Below, piece after piece: positions 1 to 6,425 of a stretch of 20,567 nucleotides of DNA. Below the pieces are notes generated by a model. That model saw nothing but the letters and a program-made list of their open reading frames with translations. It searched no databases and was not told the origin of the DNA. The DNA comes from a gamma proteobacterium symbiont of Lucinoma myriamae (GTDB taxonomy: Bacteria > Pseudomonadota > Gammaproteobacteria > GRL18): the NCBI GenBank assembly GCA_025655635.1, contig JAHXIM010000193.1, positions 1-20,567 of the forward strand, read 5' to 3'. A program made the translations under genes and the position numbers. Position 1 is the first letter of the stretch. Each line of letters starts with the position of its first letter.

Positions 1-19
1 ATAAATAATTATCTTTTTA

Positions 20-340
20 TTAATTTGTATTATATCCCCTGATTTTAACCATACTGATTTTTTTTATTTCATCATTATGAAATATGTTATTTGACAAGCC
101 ATCTTTATCAGGTTGAAAAAACAGGTGATTGTCATCTTCTGCAATATAACCATAAATATTTTTTTCCTGTTCCTCTTGTATCTGCTCTTTTTCTATTTGC
201 TCAGAGCTTTCTTTAAGTGATGATATAAATAACTCACATTCTTCACCCTGTGTTAAATAAACTTCTAACGGTAAATCACCAGAACCAATTTCTCTGTGTT
301 CTTTCTTATCATCATAAAAAATTTCTATTAATCGTGTCAT
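20..340 (-). CDS. FHA-like domain protein, frameshifted near its C-terminus and running off the window
   Basis: A 106-residue reading frame starting at ATG 340. The ATG overlaps the stop of the upstream PEGA gene in an ATGA arrangement, so the two are probably translationally coupled. The N-terminus (IEIFYDDKKEHREI) and the later stretch NNIFHNDEIKKISMVK look like a divergent forkhead-associated (FHA) fold, in which a strand-rich scaffold ends with an 'N...GD.I.I' element. The visible frame closes at 20-22 after VKIRGYNTN. Removing one T from the T4 run at 43-46 (one A of the coding strand) instead gives VKSGDIIQINKKIIIY, open to the window edge, and this is the expected FHA-type ending. I infer that the gene is longer and carries a one-base insertion here. 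If a true FHA domain, it would bind phosphothreonine peptides. The fold assignment comes from pattern only and is tentative. Confidence 0.6.
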   Translation of the reverse strand: MTRLIEIFYDDKKEHREIGSGDLPLEVYLTQGEECELFISSLKESSEQIEKEQIQEEQEKNIYGYIAEDDNHLFFQPDKDGLSNNIFHNDEIKKISMVKIRGYNTN

Positions 341-1173
341 ATTGTTTCTTTACACTTTATATTGAGTACAATTAATTGATCGGTGGCAGTTATAACTAAC
401 TTCTTTCTAATATCTCTATATCCCTCTCTTGATCCTACTATTGTATAGTGACCTGGTCTCAGTGTTAGTTTCTTTTCTATTAACTTTCCAAAATTACCAA
501 CTTTATAAATAGAAATTTCTGTTAAATTATCTGACTGTATTGTGACTTTTATCAGTATAGATGCATCACTTATGATCTTATCTGCCGTTGATGTTTTTCT
601 TGTTAAGCCTGGTGTTGTTCTTAAAGGATATAATTGTTGTTGTTTTTCTTTAATTTCTAATTTTACAAATTGTATTAATTTTTTTGCATTAACCAATAAT
701 TCATCATCATTTAAACGTTCCGGTTTTTCTATAATTTTATTAAGTATTGTATTTAGTTTTAGATAAGTATTTGCACGTTGTTTTTTTACTATAACACTAT
801 TGATATCAGAATCTATAGATAGTATTTTTTCATATATTTTTAATGCCTGAAGCCATTGCTCTTTTTTTTCAGCACTTAGTATTAATTCATTTATTGTTAC
901 TTGATTTCTTTTATTACTAATTCTTTGTCTAATCTCTATTATTATAGGCTCATTAGCTTTTACTAGTTTGGCTTCTGTTAAATATTTCTCTGCTAGTACA
1001 AACTGATTTTTCTCTATTGCTGACAGATATTCACTAATATTTTTATTAAATTCTTTCTCTAACGTTTTTTCTTTTATCTCATATTCTAAAATAATTTTTT
1101 TATTTTCAAATTTAATAGCTTGTTTTTTGTTTACTTTGGTTCCTGCTTCTGTTTCAATTTCTTTTTTATTCAC
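337..1173 (-). CDS. PEGA-domain envelope protein, 3' portion of a frameshifted gene
   Basis: This frame of 278 codons begins at a GTG (1171-1173) that is probably not a real start, because the frame stays open upstream to the C-run at 1282-1290. The first two thirds are Lys/Glu/Ile-rich and helical, with a TPR-like segment (AEKKEQWLQALKIYEKIL) around residue 102. The last 50 residues look like a PEGA domain: a strand, then LRPGHYTIVGSREGY, then further strands. PEGA domains are small extracytoplasmic beta domains commonly found with surface proteins and Ser/Thr kinase systems. Contracting C9 to C8 fuses this frame to the membrane segment at 1271-1453, giving a 371-residue protein with a short cytoplasmic N-terminus, one membrane span, a helical stalk and a C-terminal PEGA domain. 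Its stop overlaps the start of the FHA-like gene. Enzymatic function is not expected; a scaffolding or envelope-binding role is inferred. Confidence 0.7.
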   Translation of the reverse strand: MNKKEIETEAGTKVNKKQAIKFENKKIILEYEIKEKTLEKEFNKNISEYLSAIEKNQFVLAEKYLTEAKLVKANEPIIIEIRQRISNKRNQVTINELILSAEKKEQWLQALKIYEKILSIDSDINSVIVKKQRANTYLKLNTILNKIIEKPERLNDDELLVNAKKLIQFVKLEIKEKQQQLYPLRTTPGLTRKTSTADKIISDASILIKVTIQSDNLTEISIYKVGNFGKLIEKKLTLRPGHYTIVGSREGYRDIRKKLVITATDQLIVLNIKCKETI

Positions 1174-1270
1174 CTTCTCTATTACTGGTATACTAACCTC
1201 TTTTGTTGTTTTTTTTCCTGATATAGCACTATTATTTATTATTATTTTTTTAGTTATTTTTTTTGGTTCA

Positions 1271-1453
1271 TCAATAGGGGAGGGGGGGGGATAATAACAA
1301 ACTCATTATAATTAATAATAAGCATATAATGGTGCCTACAAGCACTAATACCAGGGTGGCATATTTTGTATTGGTAGAATTTCTATTTTCCACATTTTTA
1401 TCTATCTGCGCTTCCAAACTGGAAGATGGTGATTTAAGATTCACTTTGCCCAA
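1271..1453 (-). pseudogene. 5' fragment of the PEGA membrane-protein gene (single transmembrane segment)
   Basis: A 60-codon frame with a hydrophilic N-terminus of about 30 residues (SPSSSLEAQIDKNVENRN), one strong membrane segment (LVLVLVGTIICLLLIIMSLLL, about residues 34-54), then PPLPY and a stop at 1271-1273. The termination comes directly after the run of nine C (plus-strand G 1282-1290). With eight C the frame passes through as SPPSPIDEPKK and continues into the PEGA frame at 337-1173. The only in-frame initiation codons are TTG 1453 and GTG 1444, with no convincing ribosome site, so the true start is uncertain. Topology would be N-in, C-out, placing the PEGA domain in the periplasm. 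I read this as the front end of the gene and not as an independent small protein. A short stand-alone membrane peptide cannot be excluded if the tract is switched on purpose. Confidence 0.6.
1277..1290. repeat. Homopolymer tract G4-A-G9 (C9-T-C4 on the coding strand) at a frameshift point
   Basis: Plus-strand bases 1277-1280 are GGGG, 1281 is A and 1282-1290 are nine G. This is by far the longest G/C homopolymer in an otherwise AT-rich window. It sits exactly where the membrane-segment frame (1453-1271) and the PEGA frame (1173-337) must be joined, and loss of one base restores a single gene. Such tracts slip in replication and are the hallmark of phase-variable genes. They are also the classic site of sequencing indels. 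Confidence 0.85.
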
Positions 1454-1483
1454 TGTCTTAACTCATTTTATCTTATAACTACT

Positions 1484-1531
1484 CAGCGTATTATTAATAA
1501 CAAATCTGTAGTTATTGAGAAATATACGCTG
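1484..1531 (-). other. Stem-loop between the lipoprotein gene and the PEGA gene
   Basis: Outer arms CAGCGTAT (1484-1491) and ATACGCTG (1524-1531) pair exactly, and an inner pair AATAAC (1496-1501) / GTTATT (1511-1516) closes a nine-base loop. It begins 17 bases beyond the lipoprotein stop and lies 31 bases before the TTG of the next frame. No U-run follows on the minus strand, so it is not a typical intrinsic terminator. An mRNA-stability or processing element within the operon is a reasonable guess. Confidence 0.5.
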
Positions 1532-1547
1532 ACGAGATACTTTAACT

Positions 1548-2606
1548 TTAATTACTCTGGAATCCAGTTTCTTTATGATATATATCTTTTAATAATTGCC
1601 GCCATTTTCCATACTGTTGATCAGCAGTTCCTGTTAGTTTCATTGTTTTTCCATCAACATTAATAAGAACTGGCTCTACTTCTGTTTCAAATGATGCCCC
1701 TAATCCTTCAATTGCTTCTTTGTTTATTTCATTTTCTTTACTTGTCTGAAATCCACTATAAATTGCATAACCACCGCCAGCAATCATTACGGTTCTAAGT
1801 CCACCCGTACTATTAACTACATCTGAATTTTTTGATGCTCCTAAGGCTATAGCACCAATAATTGCAGCTACACCCAACAGTTTTTGTGTTAATGCTTTTC
1901 GATTGATTTCTCTGATACTTTCTAATTCTTCACTTCTAAATTTTCGCCAATTATCATAGCTATCCCATATATCACTATAATAGACATCATAATAATTATT
2001 AAGAGTATCCACTAACATATCATCTCTAGCTTTAATCGAACGTACTCTTGCTAACATAGTGTCATTATCTGATGGTAATTTTCTTAAATGAATTTTTCCT
2101 TCTTTATCTTTTGCAATGTAACTTGAAAATATATCTTCTGCCATAAATTTAGCAAACCTTAGTTCAGCAATTTCTTTAATACGTTTAATTTCAGTGCTCT
2201 TTATCTTGAGTCTGTATTCTATAATGTCATTGGATATTTCATTGTATATATTCTGAAACCTGTCATTTCTTTCTATTTCTGTAATTTTCTGTTGTTCGAC
2301 TCCCACTGTTTCTACATAGCTTTTTTCAAACCATTTATTATTTCTGGCATCAAACACTTCTATTTCTAATTCTATATTTTCACCATCGGAATCGATGATT
2401 TTTCCTTTAACTATAACTTCACTGCCTTCATTATCATCTGGAACAACTCTTACGTTCCCCAAATAACCTGTTCGTTGCATTGTATATTTTAAATGTACCG
2501 GCATAAAATGCGCTTCAGCACTTCTTATTTCTTCTGATAAACCTCTTCTGTCATCTTCATCAGTAGGTAATTCACCTGGCTCAAATTGTTTTATTGATAC
2601 ATTCAA
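1548..2606 (-). CDS. Envelope lipoprotein of unknown function, 3' (main) portion of a frameshifted gene
   Basis: 352 codons counted from a TTG at 2606. The TTG is unlikely to be a true start, since the frame is open further up (GAA ATT AAA GAA AGT CAA TTA) as far as the frameshift near 2628-2632. The N-terminal part has a conserved-looking acidic stretch (GELPTDEDDRRGLSEEIRSAE) followed by HLKYTMQRTGYLGNVRVVPD and a beta-rich segment, resembling extracytoplasmic lipoproteins that I know only as hypothetical. The middle is charged and helical. Around residues 240-285 two weak hydrophobic, Gly/Ala-rich stretches (LLGVAAIIGAIALGAS; TVMIAGGGYAIYSGF) may insert in a membrane. The C-terminus is soluble. 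Joined to the lipobox fragment at 2626-2733 it would make a lipoprotein of about 394 residues. I do not recognise an enzymatic motif. Confidence 0.7.
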   Translation of the reverse strand: MNVSIKQFEPGELPTDEDDRRGLSEEIRSAEAHFMPVHLKYTMQRTGYLGNVRVVPDDNEGSEVIVKGKIIDSDGENIELEIEVFDARNNKWFEKSYVETVGVEQQKITEIERNDRFQNIYNEISNDIIEYRLKIKSTEIKRIKEIAELRFAKFMAEDIFSSYIAKDKEGKIHLRKLPSDNDTMLARVRSIKARDDMLVDTLNNYYDVYYSDIWDSYDNWRKFRSEELESIREINRKALTQKLLGVAAIIGAIALGASKNSDVVNSTGGLRTVMIAGGGYAIYSGFQTSKENEINKEAIEGLGASFETEVEPVLINVDGKTMKLTGTADQQYGKWRQLLKDIYHKETGFQSN

Positions 2607-2625
2607 TAATTGACTTTCTTTAATT

Positions 2626-2733
2626 TCATGATGAGCCCATGATGGGCTTTACTTCTTCTTTTACATTGTTATAAATTGTTGAACAGGCATTCAACATCAT
2701 AATAACAATGAGTAAGCTCATAATTTTAAACAT
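2626..2733 (-). pseudogene. 5' fragment of the lipoprotein gene (signal peptide and lipobox)
   Basis: The frame from ATG 2733 reads MFKIMSLLIVIMMLNACS: a short lipoprotein signal peptide with lipobox L-N-A-C (Cys17). It then runs STIYNNVKEEVKPIMGSS and stops at 2626-2628. I chose ATG 2733 because AGGA (2743-2746) lies nine bases upstream. A longer in-frame start at ATG 2811 overlaps the stop of the preceding gene (TAATG) but would put 26 polar residues before the signal. Right after the stop the sequence continues in the +1 frame as EIKESQLLNVSIKQFEP, which runs into the 1548-2606 frame. Losing one base or gaining two near 2626-2632 restores one gene. Lipidation and an outer- or inner-membrane anchor are inferred from the lipobox. 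Confidence 0.6.
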
Positions 2734-2810
2734 ATTGATCATTCCTGAACTTTTGTCTAATAGAGTATTTATTCCTACTGTCCGTTGTAAATTGTTATTA
2801 TGTTCTATCA

Positions 2811-3635
2811 TTATTTGCCAATTGTTTGCTTATATTTGTAGTATTCATCCCAGAGTTTTTCTTTAAGTTCTGGATTTGTTTCTTTTTCCGCTGCTTCTTT
2901 CAATTGTCTTGCTACAATATCATCATCTATCTGGTCTAATTTATCTCTCATATAGCTTTTATTTTTCGTTTGTTTATTCTTACCTTGTCCTTGTGAGCGA
3001 GACTTCTGACTTGTGGTATTCTTATTATTTGCCTTGCTAGTGGCGTTTTTTTCTTTTCCTGCTTCTTTATTGTCATCTCTATTTGAATCAGCATCTTCTC
3101 CTGTTCCATTACCAGATAACATTTCTTTTCCATTGCTGCTACCACTTCCCCGATTAGCTTTATTCTGGTTAATTTGAGCTATTTTTTCATCTTCTATCAA
3201 TAACATCTCATCAAATTCTCCCAGTGCAGTCATAAATTCATCATCTAATGATTCAATTTTTTCATCTGCTGTTTGATAGCTATCATTAGTATTTGCTTCC
3301 AGGTGATGATTTGAACTACATGGCAAGTCCTGAACAGATTCCTCCCCGTATTCCTTTATCAATTTAGTACAATAATTATTTATCTGGAATGTTAGAAAAT
3401 CTATAAATATAGAATACTCTTTTATAATTATCTTGTTTTTAGGTGATGCCTTTTGTACTAATAGTAATTTTTGATATTTTTTTCTGGTAATATTCAGGGC
3501 AACAATTGTTTCACTAACACCCTGATAATCTTCTGAAAATTGTGTTTTTTGATAGGTGTTTAGGGAATAGGCTGCCTTGTTTATAATAACCAATATAAAC
3601 AGGGCAATTATGCAGGCAGTTAGTTTTTTATTCAT
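2811..3635 (-). CDS. Secreted protein with acidic/Ser-Asn-Lys-rich middle and conserved-looking C-terminal helix
   Basis: 274 residues, apparently intact, and the first gene of the leftward cluster. Residues 1-24 form a Sec signal peptide (LTACIIALFILVIINKAAYS). Residues 25-110 are helical with two Cys (NNYCTK, DLPCSS). Residues about 160-230 are low complexity (GSGSSNGKEMLSGNGTGE, then many K/N/Q). The C-terminus (DDDIVARQLKEAAEKE, then PELKEKLWDEYYKYK) is a charged amphipathic helix that looks like the conserved module of a family of unknown function. The stop TAA overlaps the next possible ATG (TAATG), indicating co-transcription with the lipoprotein. GGA about eight bases before ATG 3635 serves as ribosome site. 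A periplasmic partner of the downstream lipoprotein and PEGA protein is inferred from position only. Confidence 0.75.
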   Translation of the reverse strand: MNKKLTACIIALFILVIINKAAYSLNTYQKTQFSEDYQGVSETIVALNITRKKYQKLLLVQKASPKNKIIIKEYSIFIDFLTFQINNYCTKLIKEYGEESVQDLPCSSNHHLEANTNDSYQTADEKIESLDDEFMTALGEFDEMLLIEDEKIAQINQNKANRGSGSSNGKEMLSGNGTGEDADSNRDDNKEAGKEKNATSKANNKNTTSQKSRSQGQGKNKQTKNKSYMRDKLDQIDDDIVARQLKEAAEKETNPELKEKLWDEYYKYKQTIGK

Positions 3636-3656
3636 TAAACATCCACTTTTCTCGCA

Positions 3657-3685
3657 TTAACTACAATCTTTATAATTGTAGTTAA
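3657..3685. other. Perfect 11-bp inverted repeat in front of the envelope cluster
   Basis: Arms TTAACTACAAT (3657-3667) and ATTGTAGTTAA (3675-3685) pair perfectly around a seven-base loop. It lies between the gyrB stop and ATG 3635, 22 bases upstream of that ATG. On the plus strand it is followed by GTTTT; on the minus strand no U-run follows, so it is a poor terminator for gyrB. Position suits an operator or 5'-leader stem for the 3635 gene, or a gyrB 3' mRNA end. Which one cannot be decided from sequence. Confidence 0.5.
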
Positions 3686-3773
3686 GTTTTACTCACTATT
3701 AAATACAAAGCTAATATTAAGTTTATTTTTGCGAATAGTATATCAATCTATAACTTAATGAATAATGAATCAC

Positions 3774-6221
3774 TTAAATATCAATATTACTTACTGATAG
3801 GGCATTGCTTTCAATAAATTCTCTACGTGGTTCAACATGATCTCCCATTAGGGTGGTAAAGATCTCATCTGCTGCAACTGCATCTTCAACTCTTACCTGC
3901 AATAAACGCCTGACATTGGCATCAAGAGTCGTTTCCCATAATTGTTCCGGATTCATCTCTCCTAATCCTTTATAGCGTTGAATATGCTGACCACGCTTGG
4001 ATTCATTAAATAACCAGGCATGAGCCTGCTCAAAAGTATCTATTTGTAAGCGTTTTTCACCACGTTCTATAAATGCTTCACCCTCAGTTAATAAACCATC
4101 TAATTGATCAGAGAAATTCATAATTGTTGAATATTCACCTGATTTAAAAAATGCCATAGGGATAATAAAATTATGCATTACACCATGGCGTATTTCATTA
4201 ATATGAATCTCAAAGCCATTATCCTGTCCTTCTTCCGATCCTTCTTGATTAACCTTATCCACAAGAAGTGTTTCAAATTTCAGTGAGACACTTTGTTTTT
4301 TATTCATCTCTTCATTGAGTTTTATCAACCAATCTTGTACGACTGATTTATTTTTTGTATCTTCAATCGAAAGACGATCAATTTCTATCAAAGTATTTAG
4401 GAATGATTGATTATAACGACTCACTAAACGAGTTTTTATACCATTGACTGATAAGAAATTTTTACTCAGTTCTTCCAATGCGCTACCACTAATCGGAGGT
4501 ACGCCTTCCGCAGGGTAGAGTGAGGATTTTTGTAATGCTACCTGTAAGAGATAATCATTTAATTCAGCATCATCTTTTACGTATTTCTCCTGCTTACCTT
4601 TTTTTATTTTATACAAAGGTGGCTGAGCAATATAAATATACCCATTTTCAACTAATTCGGGCATTTGTCTATAAAAGAAGGTTAATAATAATGTACGAAT
4701 ATGTGATCCATCGACATCTGCATCCGTCATAATAATAATACGATGATAACGTAATTTTTCTACATTAAATTCATCTTTACCAATACCAGTTCCCATTGCT
4801 GTTATCAAAGTACCAACTTCAGCAGATGAAAGCATTTTATCAAAACGGGCTTTTTCTACATTAAGAATTTTACCTTTTAGAGGTAAGATTGCCTGTGTTT
4901 TTCTATCTCGTCCTTGCTTGGCTGAACCGCCAGCAGAGTCCCCTTCCACTAAAAATAGTTCAGATAATGCAGGGTCTTTTTCCTGACAATCGGCCAGTTT
5001 ACCCGGTAAACCGGCAATATCTAAAGCACCTTTACGGCGTGTCATTTCTCGTGCTTTTCTTGCTGCATTTCTTGCTCTGGCAGCATCTACAATCTTTGAT
5101 GCAATGGATTTTGCTTCACCTGGATTTTCAGCCAGGAAATCCTGTAATTTATCTGCCATGACAGATTCAACTACACTCTTTACTTCAGAAGATACTAGTT
5201 TATCTTTTGTTTGTGATGAAAATTTTGGATCCGGTACTTTTATTGATAATACAGCAGTCAAACCTTCTCGGGAATCATCACCTGAAGTAGATACTTTAGC
5301 TTTTTTAGCGATACCTGTCTGTTCAATATATTGATTTAACGTTCTTGTCAGAGCTGAACGAAGTCCTGCCAGGTGGGTTCCACCATCTCTTTGAGGAATA
5401 TTATTGGTATAACAGGAAATATTTTCCTGATAAGTATCGTTCCATTGTAAGGCGACTTCAACAGTAATATCATCTTTTTCACTACTAAAATAAACGATAT
5501 TATTATGTAGTGTTGTTTTATTTCTATTGAGATGTTCTACAAATGCTTTAATACCACCTACATATTCATAAGTATCTTTCTTATCTGCTTCGCGTTCATC
5601 TTTTAAATTAATACAAACACCAGAATTTAAGAAGGATAATTCTCTCAGACGCTTGGCTAATTTATCATAATGGTATTCGACATCGGTAAAAATTGCGCGG
5701 CTGGGTAAGAAGTAAATTTCTGTTCCTGTTTTATCAGTATCACCAACAGCTTTTAAATCACCCTGAGGTTCACCTAATTCATAGAATTGTTCATGAATTT
5801 TACCATGTCTATAAATAGTCAGTTTTAGTTTTTCTGATAGGGCATTAACTACTGAGACACCAACACCATGTAGGCCGCCAGAAACTTTATAGGAATTATC
5901 ATCAAATTTTCCACCCGCATGAAGTACAGTTAAAATAACTTCTGCAGCGGATCGACCTTCTTCCTCATGCATATCAACTGGTATTCCACGACCATCATCA
6001 CTTACTGTCACACCACCATCTGAATGAATAGTAACATTTACATTTTTACAATGTCCGGCAAGTGCTTCATCAATTGAGTTATCAACAACCTCAAATACCA
6101 TATGATGTAATCCTATACCATCATCGGTATCTCCGATATACATTCCTGGTCTTTTTCTTACTGCATCCAGACCTTTTAATACTTTAATATTCGAAGAATC
6201 GTAGGTATTCTCTTCGCTCAT
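3774..6221 (-). CDS. gyrB: DNA gyrase subunit B
   Basis: 815 residues, close to the roughly 804 of E. coli GyrB. The protein is the ATPase and TOPRIM subunit of DNA gyrase, which introduces negative supercoils as GyrA2GyrB2. The N-terminal GHKL ATPase is visible from VLKGLDAVRKRPGMYIGDT, with the N-box region EVVDNSIDEALAG, DDGRGIP, and the ATP lid GGLHGVGVSVVNAL. The TOPRIM domain has the catalytic Glu in EGDSAGGSAKQGRDRK (about residue 425) and the metal-binding DADVDGSHI. The C-terminal signature QRYKGLGEMNPEQLWETT is present, and the gammaproteobacterial insert between TOPRIM and this signature is retained. Start ATG 6221 has GGAG about 11 bases upstream. Unlike in E. coli, it is separated from recF by 204 bases containing its own -10-like element, so independent transcription is likely. 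No damage seen. Confidence 0.98.
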   Translation of the reverse strand: MSEENTYDSSNIKVLKGLDAVRKRPGMYIGDTDDGIGLHHMVFEVVDNSIDEALAGHCKNVNVTIHSDGGVTVSDDGRGIPVDMHEEEGRSAAEVILTVLHAGGKFDDNSYKVSGGLHGVGVSVVNALSEKLKLTIYRHGKIHEQFYELGEPQGDLKAVGDTDKTGTEIYFLPSRAIFTDVEYHYDKLAKRLRELSFLNSGVCINLKDEREADKKDTYEYVGGIKAFVEHLNRNKTTLHNNIVYFSSEKDDITVEVALQWNDTYQENISCYTNNIPQRDGGTHLAGLRSALTRTLNQYIEQTGIAKKAKVSTSGDDSREGLTAVLSIKVPDPKFSSQTKDKLVSSEVKSVVESVMADKLQDFLAENPGEAKSIASKIVDAARARNAARKAREMTRRKGALDIAGLPGKLADCQEKDPALSELFLVEGDSAGGSAKQGRDRKTQAILPLKGKILNVEKARFDKMLSSAEVGTLITAMGTGIGKDEFNVEKLRYHRIIIMTDADVDGSHIRTLLLTFFYRQMPELVENGYIYIAQPPLYKIKKGKQEKYVKDDAELNDYLLQVALQKSSLYPAEGVPPISGSALEELSKNFLSVNGIKTRLVSRYNQSFLNTLIEIDRLSIEDTKNKSVVQDWLIKLNEEMNKKQSVSLKFETLLVDKVNQEGSEEGQDNGFEIHINEIRHGVMHNFIIPMAFFKSGEYSTIMNFSDQLDGLLTEGEAFIERGEKRLQIDTFEQAHAWLFNESKRGQHIQRYKGLGEMNPEQLWETTLDANVRRLLQVRVEDAVAADEIFTTLMGDHVEPRREFIESNALSVSNIDI
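4255..4263 (+). promoter_or_regulatory. Perfect DnaA-box sequence inside gyrB
   Basis: TTATCCACA occurs within the gyrB coding sequence, where it encodes Val-Asp-Lys on the opposite strand. It matches the strict DnaA consensus, but a single 9-mer inside a gene can arise by chance, so function is uncertain. Confidence 0.35.
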
Positions 6222-6425
6222 AAAATCTTGAACTCCATTTGATGAGATAGTGTTTTCTATCCAATCTATTTATTTGAAATCATTTGATTAATCAATTGAC
6301 AGGCACTGTATCCATTATACTCCATCTTTTCTTAATCTTCTTCTTTTAGTTCGCTTATTGCATTGCTCAATTTTATTTTATATTTATAATTTTAGTCACA
6401 TTTTATCCACAGCTTTCTAACAACT
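6222..6425. promoter_or_regulatory. recF-gyrB intergenic region with gyrB promoter elements
   Basis: This 204-base gap is AT-rich. A minus-strand -10 hexamer TATAAT lies at 6314-6319, about 90 bases before the gyrB ATG; the matching -35 position (6337-6342) is poor, so the promoter would need an activator or be supercoiling-sensitive. The 12-bp palindrome TTGATTAATCAA (6284-6295) lies in the predicted leader and may be an operator. A perfect DnaA box is at 6403-6411. No intrinsic terminator for recF is seen. Confidence 0.5.
6403..6411 (+). promoter_or_regulatory. Perfect DnaA box in the recF-gyrB gap
   Basis: TTATCCACA, the strict DnaA consensus, in noncoding DNA, 24 bases from a parS site. 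None of the DnaA-like sites in the dnaA-rpmH region matches the consensus this well, which makes this copy notable as a possible DnaA titration or regulatory site. Confidence 0.6.

Noticed and set aside
2948..3145. 65-codon minus-strand frame inside the secreted-protein gene
   Set aside because: It is the alternate frame of a low-complexity Lys/Asn-rich region of the 2811-3635 gene.
3819..3834. parS-like TTCTCTACGTGGTTCA in the gyrB 3' end
   Set aside because: Only the ACGTG core and a few flanking bases match; too degenerate beside two near-perfect sites.
4520..5334. Several plus-strand open frames of 70-90 codons opposite gyrB
   Set aside because: gyrB is fully conserved on the other strand; these are shadows with no family likeness or ribosome sites.
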